Below are positions 9,209-18,024 of a stretch of DNA of 64,000 nt, piece by piece. The stretch is from Janibacter alkaliphilus. GTDB taxonomy: Bacteria > Actinomycetota > Actinomycetes > Actinomycetales > Dermatophilaceae. Position numbers and translations under genes: made by a program. A model generated the notes under the pieces. That model was not told the DNA's origin, made no database searches, and saw only the letters and a program-made list of their open reading frames with translations. The stretch is from the NCBI RefSeq assembly GCF_013408565.1, contig NZ_JACBZX010000001.1:2976001-3040000 (forward strand), read 5' to 3'. The stretch's first letter is position 1; each line of letters starts with the position of its first letter.

Positions 9209-9837
9209 AGCGACATCACCCAGTTCTTCAGCAGGTGCAGCCCGGCGTCCCCGGACTTCTCCGGGTGGAACTGCGTGGCGGACAACGGGCCGTCCTCGAC
9301 GGCCGCGACGAAGGGGGAGCCGTGCTGGCCCCACGAGGGCCGGGCGCTGCCGCCCGCGGCGGCGTCGTCCGGCCAGGAGGCGGCGGCGTAGGAGTGCACG
9401 AAGTAGAACCGCTCCCCCGCCAGGCCGGCGAAGAGCGTGCTGCCCTCGGCCGGGGTGACCGGTGACCAGCCCATGTGCGGGACGACCTCGGCCTCCAGCC
9501 GGACCACCTGGCCGGGCCACCGGGCCAGGCCAGGCTGCGGGTCGCCGCTGGGCTCGGTGGAGCCCTCGAAGAGCACCTGCATGCCGACGCAGACGCCGAG
9601 CACGGGACGCTCGTCGGCCAGGCGCTGATCGATGATCTCGCCACCGCCGACGCCGCGCAGCCCGGCGATGCAGGCGTGGAAGTTGCCGACGCCGGGGACG
9701 AGCAGACCGTCGGCGGCCAGTGCCGCCTCCCGGTCGGCGGTGAGCGTCACCGCGGCCCCCACGTGCTCCAGCGCCCGGACCGCGGAGCGGACGTTGCCAC
9801 TGCCGTGGTCGAGGACGACGACCTGCTGCTGACTCAT
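9205..9837 (-). CDS. hisH: Imidazole glycerol phosphate synthase, glutaminase subunit
   Basis: The 210-residue class I glutamine amidotransferase supplies ammonia to HisF, which makes imidazole glycerol phosphate and AICAR. It has the oxyanion-strand PGVGNFHA, the nucleophile in [10 protein letters not shown] (Cys83), and the His-Glu pair in QFHPEKS near the C-terminus, so the triad is complete. The ATG overlaps the stop of the upstream orf (ATGA). The hisF partner is not in this cluster. Confidence 0.96.
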   Translation of the reverse strand: MSQQQVVVLDHGSGNVRSAVRALEHVGAAVTLTADREAALAADGLLVPGVGNFHACIAGLRGVGGGEIIDQRLADERPVLGVCVGMQVLFEGSTEPSGDPQPGLARWPGQVVRLEAEVVPHMGWSPVTPAEGSTLFAGLAGERFYFVHSYAAASWPDDAAAGGSARPSWGQHGSPFVAAVEDGPLSATQFHPEKSGDAGLHLLKNWVMSL

Positions 9838-10439
9838 GGCTGCACATCCTTCACCACGGTCTCGAAGGCCCCGACGGCGCGGGGGTCCGGGTCGATCCGC
9901 GGGCCTGGTGCGGGGTCCTGGCCGGAGAGCACCCGGGCCCCGGGCAGACCGAGCACCTGGGCGGCCTCGACCAGCCACTCGCGCTGGGTGAGGTCGGTGC
10001 GTCGCCACAGGTCGGTGATCTCGGCCAGCCGGATCCGGCGCTGCGGCGCCGCCGAGGCGAGCACCCGGTGCAGGTCCTGCGGGCGCAGCGCCGGCAGCTC
10101 GGGCCCGGGCCGGACCTCGCGCTCGACGCCGCGCAGCGCCCAGCGCCGGACGGTCCGCCAGCCGGCGGCCTGCGCGGTGATCACCGCGGCATCGTCGATG
10201 ACGAAGAGCCCGATCGTCGGCGACTGCCGCGGGCCGACGTGCCGGGACGCCAGCAGGGTGAGCGCGTCGTCGTAGGGCGCCGCGGCGGCGGTGACCGCGC
10301 TCGCCGGGGTGACCATCGTCCAGGCCGGGTGCTCCCCGACGTGGCAGGGGACGACCCCGCGGCGGACCCACTCCGCCGCGCGGGCGGCCCCGCCGGAGAG
10401 CAGCACGAGACCGACTCCGCGGGCGGCGGGGTCGGCCAC
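9834..10439 (-). CDS. Conserved hypothetical protein between hisB and hisH
   Basis: I do not recognise this 201-residue protein. It has no signal peptide, membrane segment or known catalytic motif. It is rich in Arg and Trp and has an alpha/beta pattern: [18 protein letters not shown] at the start and [20 protein letters not shown] in the middle. It starts at GTG 10439, two bases after the hisB stop, and its stop overlaps the hisH start, so it is a fully embedded part of the his operon. That placement suggests a role tied to histidine synthesis or to the glutaminase step, but nothing in the sequence shows it. Confidence 0.6.
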   Translation of the reverse strand: MADPAARGVGLVLLSGGAARAAEWVRRGVVPCHVGEHPAWTMVTPASAVTAAAAPYDDALTLLASRHVGPRQSPTIGLFVIDDAAVITAQAAGWRTVRRWALRGVEREVRPGPELPALRPQDLHRVLASAAPQRRIRLAEITDLWRRTDLTQREWLVEAAQVLGLPGARVLSGQDPAPGPRIDPDPRAVGAFETVVKDVQP

Positions 10440-10441
10440 GC

Positions 10442-11050
10442 TCAGAGCGCGCCCTTGGCGCTGGGGATGCCGCTGACCCGGGGGTCGAGCGCGACCGCGG
10501 TGCGCAGCGCCCGGGCCAGCGCCTTGAACTGGGCCTCGACGATGTGGTGCGGGTCGCGGCCGCCGAGGACCCGGACGTGCAGCGCGATCTGCGCGTTCAT
10601 CGCGAAGGACTCCAGCACGTGCCGGGTCAGCGAGCCGACGTAGTGCCCGCCGATGAGCACGTACTGCTGCCCCTCGGGCTCGCCGGTGTGCACCACGTAG
10701 GGGCGCCCGGCGACGTCCACGACCGCCTGGACCAGGGCCTCGTCCAGCGGCACGGTGGCGTCGCCGAAGCGGGCGATGCCGCGCTTGTCGCCGAGGGCCT
10801 CGCGCACAGCCTGCCCGAGCACGATCGCCACGTCCTCGACGGTGTGGTGGGCGTCCACCTCGATGTCGCCGTCGGCGACGACGGTGAGGTCGATGAGGCT
10901 GTGCTTGGCCAGCGAGAGGAGCATGTGGTCGTAGAAGGGGACGCCGGTGCGCACCTCGCCACGGCCGGAGCCGTCGAGGTCGACGCTCACCTCGACCCGG
11001 CTCTCCGAGGTGCCTCGGCTGACGGTGGCGGTGCGGGCGGCGCTGCTCAC
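10442..11050 (-). CDS. hisB: Imidazoleglycerol-phosphate dehydratase
   Basis: The 202-residue enzyme removes water from imidazole glycerol phosphate to give imidazole acetol phosphate. The manganese-binding signatures are present as two halves: DAHHTVED near residue 75 and [17 protein letters not shown] near residue 170, plus GVPFYDHML and HVLESFA. It is the monofunctional actinobacterial form, without a phosphatase domain. GTG 11050 overlaps the hisC stop. Confidence 0.97.
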   Translation of the reverse strand: MSSAARTATVSRGTSESRVEVSVDLDGSGRGEVRTGVPFYDHMLLSLAKHSLIDLTVVADGDIEVDAHHTVEDVAIVLGQAVREALGDKRGIARFGDATVPLDEALVQAVVDVAGRPYVVHTGEPEGQQYVLIGGHYVGSLTRHVLESFAMNAQIALHVRVLGGRDPHHIVEAQFKALARALRTAVALDPRVSGIPSAKGAL

Positions 11051-12237
11051 GGCTGCTCCTGGGTGGTCGGTGCGTGCGGGCTCGGGGGTGCGGCGGCCGC
11101 GGGCACGGCCTCCGGCGAGGCGGGCGGGTCCGCGACCTCGCGGTGGGTCGGCGCCAGTGCGGCGACCGCCTCGAGGAAGCGGTCGGTCTCCTCGGGGGTG
11201 CCGGCGGTGACCCGCAGGTGGTGCGGGATGCCGACGTCGCGGACCAGCACCCCGTCGTCCAGCAGCGCCTGCCAGGTCGCCGGGGCGTCGGCCAGCCCGC
11301 CGAAGAGGACGAAGTTGGCGTCGCTGGGCACGGGCGGCAGCCCGAGGGCCGCCAGCTCGGCGACCAGCCGGTCGCGCTGCTCCTTGATCGCCTCGACCGT
11401 GCCGAGCAGCGCCGGGGCGTGCTCGAGCGCGACCCGGGCGATCGTCTGGGTGGGCGTGGACAGGTGGTAGGGCAGCCGCACCAGCCGCAGCGCGTCGACG
11501 AGGTCGGGGTGGCCGACCAGGTAGCCGAGCCGGCCACCGGCGAGGGTGAAGGCCTTGCTCATCGTGCGGGTGACGACGAGCCGCTCGTGCTCCTCGACGA
11601 GCTCGAGGGCGCTGCGGGTGCCCGGCCGGGCGAACTCGGCGTAGGCCTCGTCGACGATGACCACCGCCCGGGGGGCGGCCTGCAGCATCGCCTCGATGAC
11701 CTCGAAGGGCAGCGCGCTGCCGGTGGGGTTGTTCGGCGAGCAGAGGAAGACCAGGTCCGGGTCGACCTCGGCCGCCTGGGCCACCGCCGACTCCGGGGTC
11801 AGGTCGAAGCTGCCCGGCTCGCGGCGCCCGTCCACCCAGGTCGTGCCGAGGGTCTCGGTGATGATCGGGTGCATCGAGTAGGCGGGGGTGAAGCCGAGCG
11901 CGGTGCGACCGGGCCCGCCGAAGGCCAGGACGAGGTGCTGCAGCACCTCGTTGCTGCCGTTGCCGGCCCACAGCCGCTCGGGCGTCAGGCGCACCCCGGC
12001 CTGCAGCTGCAGGTAGTCGATGAGCGCGGCGCGCAGCGCGGTGAACTCCCGGTCGGGGTAGCGGTTCAGCCCGCGCAGCTCGCCCTCCAGCGCGGCCAGC
12101 ACGGCGGCGACGACCGGCTCCGGCACCGGGTAGGAGCTCTCGTTGGTGTTCAGCTGCACCGGCACGTCGAGCTGGGGGGCGCCGTAGGCGGTGCGCCCGC
12201 GCAGCTCCTCGCGCAGCAGCCCGGTGATCGCGCTCAT
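11047..12237 (-). CDS. hisC: Histidinol-phosphate aminotransferase
   Basis: The 396-residue fold-type I PLP enzyme converts imidazole acetol phosphate and glutamate to histidinol phosphate. It shows [11 protein letters not shown] at the substrate lid, the nucleotide-site GNGSNEVL, the CSPNNPTG motif, VDEAYAEF, and the PLP lysine in [12 protein letters not shown]. The C-terminal 35 residues are a Pro/Ala-rich tail ([19 protein letters not shown]) beyond the usual fold. The ATG overlaps the hisD stop. Confidence 0.96.
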   Translation of the reverse strand: MSAITGLLREELRGRTAYGAPQLDVPVQLNTNESSYPVPEPVVAAVLAALEGELRGLNRYPDREFTALRAALIDYLQLQAGVRLTPERLWAGNGSNEVLQHLVLAFGGPGRTALGFTPAYSMHPIITETLGTTWVDGRREPGSFDLTPESAVAQAAEVDPDLVFLCSPNNPTGSALPFEVIEAMLQAAPRAVVIVDEAYAEFARPGTRSALELVEEHERLVVTRTMSKAFTLAGGRLGYLVGHPDLVDALRLVRLPYHLSTPTQTIARVALEHAPALLGTVEAIKEQRDRLVAELAALGLPPVPSDANFVLFGGLADAPATWQALLDDGVLVRDVGIPHHLRVTAGTPEETDRFLEAVAALAPTHREVADPPASPEAVPAAAAPPSPHAPTTQEQP

Positions 12238-13574
12238 CGGCCCGACCCCGGGTCGGTGCGGGCGGTGACGGCCTCGCCGTGCGCCGGCAGGTCCTCGGCC
12301 TGGGCCAGGGTGACCACCGCGGGCCCGACCTCGGTCAGAGCCGCCTCGTCGTAGGTGACGACGTGGATCCCGCGCAGGAAGGACTGCACCGACAGGCCGC
12401 TGGAGTGGCAGGCGCAGCCGCCGGTGGGCAGCACGTGGTTGGACCCGGCGGCGTAGTCGCCGAGGCTGACCGGGCTGTACGGGCCGACGAAGACAGCCCC
12501 GGCGTTGCGGACCCGTGCGGCGACCGCGGGCGCGTCCTCGGTGAGGATCTCCAGGTGCTCGGCGCCGTAGGCGTTGACCACGTCCAGGCCGGCGTCGAGG
12601 TCGTCGACGAGGACGACCGCGGACTGGCGGCCGGTGAGGGCGGTGCTCACCCGCTCGCTGTGCTTGGTGGCCGCGGCGCGCCGGGCCACCGCGGCGTCGA
12701 CCGCCTCGGCCAGGGCCGGGTCGTCGGTCACCAGGACCGACGCGGCCAGCGGGTCGTGCTCGGCCTGGCTGACCAGGTCGGCGGCCACCAGCTCGGGGTC
12801 GGCCGAGGCGTCGGCGAGCACGGCGATCTCGGTGGGACCGGCCTCCGAGTCGATGCCGATGAGCCCCTTGAGCAGCCGCTTGGCCGCGGCGACGTAGATG
12901 TTGCCCGGGCCGGTGACCAGGCTGACCGGCTCGCAGGTGGCCCCGTCGGTGCCGACGACGCCGTGGGCGAAGGCGGCGACCGCCTGGGCGCCACCCATCG
13001 TCCAGACCTCCTCGACCCCGAGCAGCGCGCAGGCGGCGAGGATCGTCGGGTGCGGGTAGCCGGCCAGCTCGCCGACGTTGTCCCGCTGCGGCGGGCTGGC
13101 CACGGCGAGCGAACCGACCTCGGCGATCTGCGCGGGCACGACGTTCATGACGACCGAGGAGGGGTAGACCGCCCGGCCGCCGGGCACGTAGAGCCCGACC
13201 CGGTCGACCGGCACCCAGCGCTCGGTGACGGTGCCGCCCGGGGCGACCTCGGTGGTGGTGTCGGTGCGCACCTGGTCGGCGTGCACGCGCCGGGCCCGCT
13301 CGATGGAGACCTCGAGGGCGGCCCGCACGTCCGGGTCCAGCCGCTCCAGGGCGAGGGCCAGGATCTCGGCGGGCACCCGCAGGTGGGTCGGGCGCACCCC
13401 GTCGAACCGCTCGGCGAGGTCGTAGAGGGCCTCGGCGCCGCGGTCCCGGACGTCGTCGCAGATCGGCCGCACGGTCTCCAGCGCGGCCTCGACGTCGTAC
13501 TCGGCCCGGGGCATGACCTCGCGCAGCCGGCGGGGTCCGAGCGTGGCGGACCGCAGGTCGATCGTTGCGAGCAT
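12234..13574 (-). CDS. hisD: Histidinol dehydrogenase
   Basis: The 446-residue zinc enzyme oxidizes histidinol to histidine in two NAD-dependent steps. Conserved parts include [28 protein letters not shown], the metal-ligand region [11 protein letters not shown], and [18 protein letters not shown]. The start is ATG 13574, which gives the family's usual MLATIDLR beginning; a GTG six bases upstream is an alternative. TAGACT (13581-13586, minus) ends six bases before this ATG and no ribosome binding site is present, so the operon mRNA is likely leaderless. Confidence 0.96.
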   Translation of the reverse strand: MLATIDLRSATLGPRRLREVMPRAEYDVEAALETVRPICDDVRDRGAEALYDLAERFDGVRPTHLRVPAEILALALERLDPDVRAALEVSIERARRVHADQVRTDTTTEVAPGGTVTERWVPVDRVGLYVPGGRAVYPSSVVMNVVPAQIAEVGSLAVASPPQRDNVGELAGYPHPTILAACALLGVEEVWTMGGAQAVAAFAHGVVGTDGATCEPVSLVTGPGNIYVAAAKRLLKGLIGIDSEAGPTEIAVLADASADPELVAADLVSQAEHDPLAASVLVTDDPALAEAVDAAVARRAAATKHSERVSTALTGRQSAVVLVDDLDAGLDVVNAYGAEHLEILTEDAPAVAARVRNAGAVFVGPYSPVSLGDYAAGSNHVLPTGGCACHSSGLSVQSFLRGIHVVTYDEAALTEVGPAVVTLAQAEDLPAHGEAVTARTDPGSGR

Positions 13575-13580
13575 GGGCAC

Positions 13581-13586
13581 AGTCTA
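13581..13586 (-). promoter_or_regulatory. his operon -10 box, leaderless type
   Basis: TAGACT on the minus strand is followed by six bases and then the hisD ATG. It is the only promoter-like element seen before the hisD-hisC-hisB-orf-hisH-priA-sseB run, in which neighbouring genes overlap or lie two bases apart. Confidence 0.55.
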
Positions 13587-13626
13587 GGTCGCCCGCGCCG
13601 ACGCCCTTCCGGTCACCTCGCCGCGG

Positions 13627-16605
13627 TCACTGCTCACCGTAGAAGAGCCGGTCGGTGACGCTGCGCGCCTGCCGCGCGGTGCGCCGGTAGGCGTCGGCCA
13701 GGTCGGAGCCGGAGAGCGGGGCCAGGCCGACGATCCGGCCCATCCCGTCGGCGTCGCGCAGGTCGGAGGGCACCGAGTCGACCGGTCGTCCGCGGAAGAG
13801 CATGCCGGCGTTGCGCAGCCGGCTGGCCGTGGACCAGGCGGCGCGCAGCACGGCCGCGTCCTCGGTGCTCATCAGCCCCTCCTCGGCGGCCGCGGCGATC
13901 GCCGGCAGGGTCTGCGTGGTCCGCAGGCTCGGCAGGGCGTGCGCGTGCTGCAGCTGCAGCAGCTGCACGCTCCACTCGACGTCGCTGATCCCGCCCATGC
14001 CGAGCTTGAAGTGGGTGCGCCGGTCAGCCCCCCGCGGCAGCCGCTCCCCCTCCATCCGGGCCTTGAGCCGGCGCACCTGGCGGACCTGCTCGCCGGTGAG
14101 CCCGTCGGCGGGCCACCGGATCGGGTCGACCAGCTCGAGGTAGCGCCGGGCCAGGTCGTCGTCGCCGGCGACCGGGCGGGCGCGCAGCAGCGCCTGCGCC
14201 TCCCAGGTCTCCGACCAGCGCTCGTAGTAGGTGGCGTAGGAGGCGAGGCTGCGGATCATCGGCCCGGCCTTGCCCTCCGGGCGCAGGTCCGCGTCCAGCC
14301 CGAGCGGCGGGTCCGAGCCGGGCGCGCCCATCAGCTGGCGCAGCTCGGTGACCACCTCGGCGGCCATCTCCTGGGCGAGCTGCTCGTCGGCGCCCTCGTG
14401 CGGGTCGTGCACGTAGAGCACGTCGGCGTCCGAGGAGTAGCCCATCTCGCGGCCGCCGAGACGGCCCATCCCGACGATGAGCAGGTCGGTGGGCAGCGGC
14501 TGGCCGCGGCGCCGCTCCACCGCCCGGGTGACCGCCTCGAGGCTGGCGACGATGGTGGCGTCGGCCAGGTCGGCGAGCGCCTCGCCGACCTGCTCCAGGT
14601 CGAGCTCGTCCGCCAGGTCGGCGACCGCGATCCGGAAGATCTCCGCCCGCCGGATGGCCCGGATCGAGGCCACGGCCGCCTCGGGGTCCTCGCGACGCCC
14701 GGCCGCGGCGCGCATCCGGCGCCGCAGGTCCTCCTGGCCGCGCGGACGTCGTCCGTCGGCGTCGCCGAGCATCTGCACCGCCTCCGGGCTGACCAGCAGC
14801 AGCTGGCCGGCGAAGCGGCTGGCGCCGAGGGTGTGCGCCAGGGTCTCCGCGGCGCTGCCCTCGTCGCGCAGCAGCCGCAGGTACCACTGCGAGTCGCTCA
14901 GCTCCTCGCTGACCTTGCGGAAGGCGAGCAGCCCGCTGTCCGGGTCGGCCTCCTCGGCGAACCAGGAGAGCATCACCGGCAGCAGCTGCTTCTGGATCGA
15001 GGCGCTGCGGCTCACCCCGCCGGTGAGCGCCTCGATGTGCCGCAGCGCGCCGGAGGGGTCGCGGTAGCCGAGCGCGGCCAGCCGCTCGCGGGCCGCCTCG
15101 GGGGTCAGCCGGGCCTCGTCCGGGCTGAGCCGGGCCACCGCGCTCAGCAGCGGCCGGTAGAAGATCCGTTCGTGCAGCCGGCGCACCTCGCGGGAGCGCT
15201 CGGCGCGCAGCGCGACCACCTCCTCGGCGGGGCGCTCCCACAGGTGCAGCGCCCGGCCCAGCCGCCGCAGGTCGCTCTCGCCGGTGGGCATGAGGTGGGT
15301 GCGCCGCATCCGGTAGAGCTGCACCCGGTGCTCCAGGGTGCGCAGCACCCGGTAGGACTCGCCGAGCACCTGCTGGTCGCCGCGGCCGATGTAGCCGCCG
15401 TCGCCGAGCGCGGCCAGCGCCCGCAGGGTGTTGCGCGAGCGCAGGGTCTCGTCGGTGCGCCCGTGCACCAGCTGCAGCAGCTGCACCGAGAACTCGACGT
15501 CGCGCAGCCCGCCCGGTCCGAGCTTGAGCTGGCGATCCACCTCGGCGTTGGGGATGTGCTGCTCGACCCGGCGGCGCATCGACTGGACGTCGTCGACGAA
15601 GTCGTCCCGGGAGGCGGCCTCCCAGACCATCGGCTGCACCACGTCGAGGTAGGCCTGGCCGACCTCGCGGTCCCCGGCCATGGTGCGGGCCTTGAGCAGC
15701 GCCTGGAACTCCCACGTCTTGGCCCACCGCTGGTAGTAGCTGCGGTGGCTGGCCACGGTGCGCACCAGCTGTCCGTTCTTGCCCTCCGGCCGCAGCGCCG
15801 CGTCCACCTGCCACAGCGAGCCGTGCGCGGTGGAGGCGCTGCAGGCGCTCATCAGCCGGGTCGCCATGCGGGTGGCCACGTCCACCGCGGCCGCCTCGTC
15901 GGCGCCGTCAGCGGGCTCGGCGACGAAGATGACGTCGACGTCGGAGATGTAGTTCAGCTCGCGGCCACCGGCCTTGCCCATGCCGATCACCGACAGCCGG
16001 CACCGCGCCGCGTCCTCGCCCTGCTCGTCGGCGGCGATCACCAGCGCCGCCTCCAGCGCGGCGGAGGCCAGGTCGGCCAGCGCGGCCGACACCTCGGGCA
16101 GCACCTCGGTGGGGTCGTCGGCGACGACGTCCAGAGCGGCGATGCCCAGCAGCTGGCGGCGGTAGCCGACCCGCAGCGCGTCCTGCGGCTCCAGCTCGCC
16201 GGGGTCGCGCACCTCGGCGACGAGCGCCGCGACCCGCTCGTCGAGCTCCAGCCAGCGGGCGTCGATCACCTCGTCCCAGTGCTCGGGGTGGGCGACCAGG
16301 TGGTCGACGAGGGCCGCCGAGGAGCCGAGCACGCCGAGCACCCGCCGGCGCGACGCGTCCTGCGTGAGGGTGCCGCGCAGCCGCTCGGCGTCCCCGCCGG
16401 CCGACTCCAGCACCCGGACGAGGCCGAGCAGCGCGGCGTCCGGGTCGGGCACCCGGCCCAGCGTGGCGAGCAGCTCGTCGAGATGCTCCCCCAGCGGCGC
16501 CAGGGTGGCGTCCTGCAGCAGCCCCTCGGCCTTGGTGGGCTCGGCGAAGCCGCGCCGGGCGAGGGTCCGCGCCGGCCGGCCGGTCTCCGCGCTGCCCGGG
16601 TTCAC
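13627..16605 (-). CDS. glnE: Glutamine synthetase adenylyltransferase/deadenylase
   Basis: The 992-residue enzyme attaches AMP to, and removes it from, glutamine synthetase according to nitrogen status. It has the duplicated nucleotidyltransferase layout. The N-terminal deadenylylase half has GGRELNYISDVDVIFV near residue 220, and the C-terminal adenylyltransferase half has GGREMGYSSDADVLYV near residue 726; each is followed by a helical GlnD-like domain, and both Asp pairs are intact. It starts at GTG 16605, overlapping the glnA2 stop. Its true target is probably a beta-type glnA elsewhere. Confidence 0.95.
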   Translation of the reverse strand: MNPGSAETGRPARTLARRGFAEPTKAEGLLQDATLAPLGEHLDELLATLGRVPDPDAALLGLVRVLESAGGDAERLRGTLTQDASRRRVLGVLGSSAALVDHLVAHPEHWDEVIDARWLELDERVAALVAEVRDPGELEPQDALRVGYRRQLLGIAALDVVADDPTEVLPEVSAALADLASAALEAALVIAADEQGEDAARCRLSVIGMGKAGGRELNYISDVDVIFVAEPADGADEAAAVDVATRMATRLMSACSASTAHGSLWQVDAALRPEGKNGQLVRTVASHRSYYQRWAKTWEFQALLKARTMAGDREVGQAYLDVVQPMVWEAASRDDFVDDVQSMRRRVEQHIPNAEVDRQLKLGPGGLRDVEFSVQLLQLVHGRTDETLRSRNTLRALAALGDGGYIGRGDQQVLGESYRVLRTLEHRVQLYRMRRTHLMPTGESDLRRLGRALHLWERPAEEVVALRAERSREVRRLHERIFYRPLLSAVARLSPDEARLTPEAARERLAALGYRDPSGALRHIEALTGGVSRSASIQKQLLPVMLSWFAEEADPDSGLLAFRKVSEELSDSQWYLRLLRDEGSAAETLAHTLGASRFAGQLLLVSPEAVQMLGDADGRRPRGQEDLRRRMRAAAGRREDPEAAVASIRAIRRAEIFRIAVADLADELDLEQVGEALADLADATIVASLEAVTRAVERRRGQPLPTDLLIVGMGRLGGREMGYSSDADVLYVHDPHEGADEQLAQEMAAEVVTELRQLMGAPGSDPPLGLDADLRPEGKAGPMIRSLASYATYYERWSETWEAQALLRARPVAGDDDLARRYLELVDPIRWPADGLTGEQVRQVRRLKARMEGERLPRGADRRTHFKLGMGGISDVEWSVQLLQLQHAHALPSLRTTQTLPAIAAAAEEGLMSTEDAAVLRAAWSTASRLRNAGMLFRGRPVDSVPSDLRDADGMGRIVGLAPLSGSDLADAYRRTARQARSVTDRLFYGEQ

Positions 16606-17939
16606 AACCGCGGCAGCAGGCGCTCGAGCTCGAAGGGGGTGACCTGGTGCCGGTAGTCCACCCACTCCTGCTGCTTGTTGCGCAGGAAGAAGTCGAAGAC
16701 GTGCTCGCCGAGGGTCTCGGCGACGAGCTCGCTGCTCTCCATCGCGTCGATCGCCTCGGACAGCGACGCCGGCAGCGGGCGGATGCCCATCGCCCGGCGC
16801 TCCCGGTCGGTCAGGCCCCAGACGTCGTCCTCGGTCTCGACGGGCAGCTCGTAGCCCTCCTCGATCCCCTTCAGCCCCGCCGCCAGCATCACCGCGAAGG
16901 CGAGGTAGGGGTTGCAGGCTGCGTCCACGCTGCGCAGCTCGACCCGCGAGGAGTTGCTCTTGTTGGGCTTGTACATCGGCACCCGGACCATGGCCGAGCG
17001 GTTGTTGTGCCCCCAGGTGAGGTGGGCCGGGGCCTCGCCGCCTCCCCAGAGCCGCTTGTAGCTGTTGACCCACTGGTTGGTCACCGCGGTGAACTCGCCG
17101 CCGTGGCGCAGCAGCCCGGCGATGAACTGCCGCCCGACGGTGGAGAGCCGGTAGGGCGCGCCCGCCTCGTAGAAGGCGTTGGTGTCACCCTCGAAGAGCG
17201 ACATGTGGGTGTGCATCCCGCTGCCGGGGTGCTCGGCGAAGACCTTCGGCATGAAGGTCGCGTAGATGCCCTGCTCCATGGCGACCTCCTTCACCACGGT
17301 GCGGAAGGTCATGATGTTGTCCGCGGTGGTCAGCGCGTCGGCGTAGCGCAGGTCGATCTCGTTCTGCCCCGGGGCCCCCTCGTGGTGGCTGAACTCCACC
17401 GAGATGCCCACCGACTCGAGCATGGTGATGGCCGCCCGGCGGAAGTCGTGGGCGGTCCCCTTCGGCACATGGTCGAAGTAGCCGCCGGAGTCCACCGGGA
17501 CCGGGGTCTGGCCCGGCGGGGTGCCGGTCTCCAGCAGGAAGAACTCGATCTCCGGGTGGGTGTAGAAGGAGAAGCCCATGTCCGCGGCCTTGTCCAGAGT
17601 GCGGCGCAGCACGTAGCGGGCGTCGGCCCGGGCCGGCGAGCCGTCCGGGAGGGAGATGTCGCAGAACATCCGGGCGGTGCCCGGGTTCTCCCCGCGCCAG
17701 GGCAGCACCTGGAAGGTGGCCGGGTCGGGGTGGGCCAGCATGTCGGCCTCGTACACCCGGGTGAAGCCCTCGATGGCCGAGCCGTCGAAGCCGATGCCCT
17801 CGGCGAAGGCCCCCTCGAGCTCGGCAGGAGCGATGGCCACCGACTTCAGCGTGCCCAGCACGTCGGTGAACCACAGCCGGACGAAGCGGATGTCCCGCTC
17901 CTCGATGGTGCGGAGGACGAACTCCTGCTGGCGATCCAT
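16602..17939 (-). CDS. glnA2: Glutamine synthetase, type I (GlnA2-like)
   Basis: The 445-residue class I glutamine synthetase makes glutamine from glutamate, ammonia and ATP. Family blocks include DVLGTLKSVAI, GFDGSAIEGFTR, the metal-binding EIEFFLLE, GQNEIDLRYADAL, MPKVFAEHPGSGMHTHMSL and RVELRSVDAACNPYLAFA. At about 445 residues it fits the shorter alpha subtype that lacks the adenylylation loop of the beta type, and its position next to glnE is typical of actinobacterial glnA2. The start ATG gives MDRQQEFVLRTIEERD, the usual beginning. Confidence 0.95.
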   Translation of the reverse strand: MDRQQEFVLRTIEERDIRFVRLWFTDVLGTLKSVAIAPAELEGAFAEGIGFDGSAIEGFTRVYEADMLAHPDPATFQVLPWRGENPGTARMFCDISLPDGSPARADARYVLRRTLDKAADMGFSFYTHPEIEFFLLETGTPPGQTPVPVDSGGYFDHVPKGTAHDFRRAAITMLESVGISVEFSHHEGAPGQNEIDLRYADALTTADNIMTFRTVVKEVAMEQGIYATFMPKVFAEHPGSGMHTHMSLFEGDTNAFYEAGAPYRLSTVGRQFIAGLLRHGGEFTAVTNQWVNSYKRLWGGGEAPAHLTWGHNNRSAMVRVPMYKPNKSNSSRVELRSVDAACNPYLAFAVMLAAGLKGIEEGYELPVETEDDVWGLTDRERRAMGIRPLPASLSEAIDAMESSELVAETLGEHVFDFFLRNKQQEWVDYRHQVTPFELERLLPRL

Positions 17940-18024
17940 GCGCCCATCCTGCCTCAGCCGCCGGCACCACGGACGGACGGGCACGCGCACGGGTGCGCGT
18001 GCCCGTCCGGGCGTGGGCTGTCGG

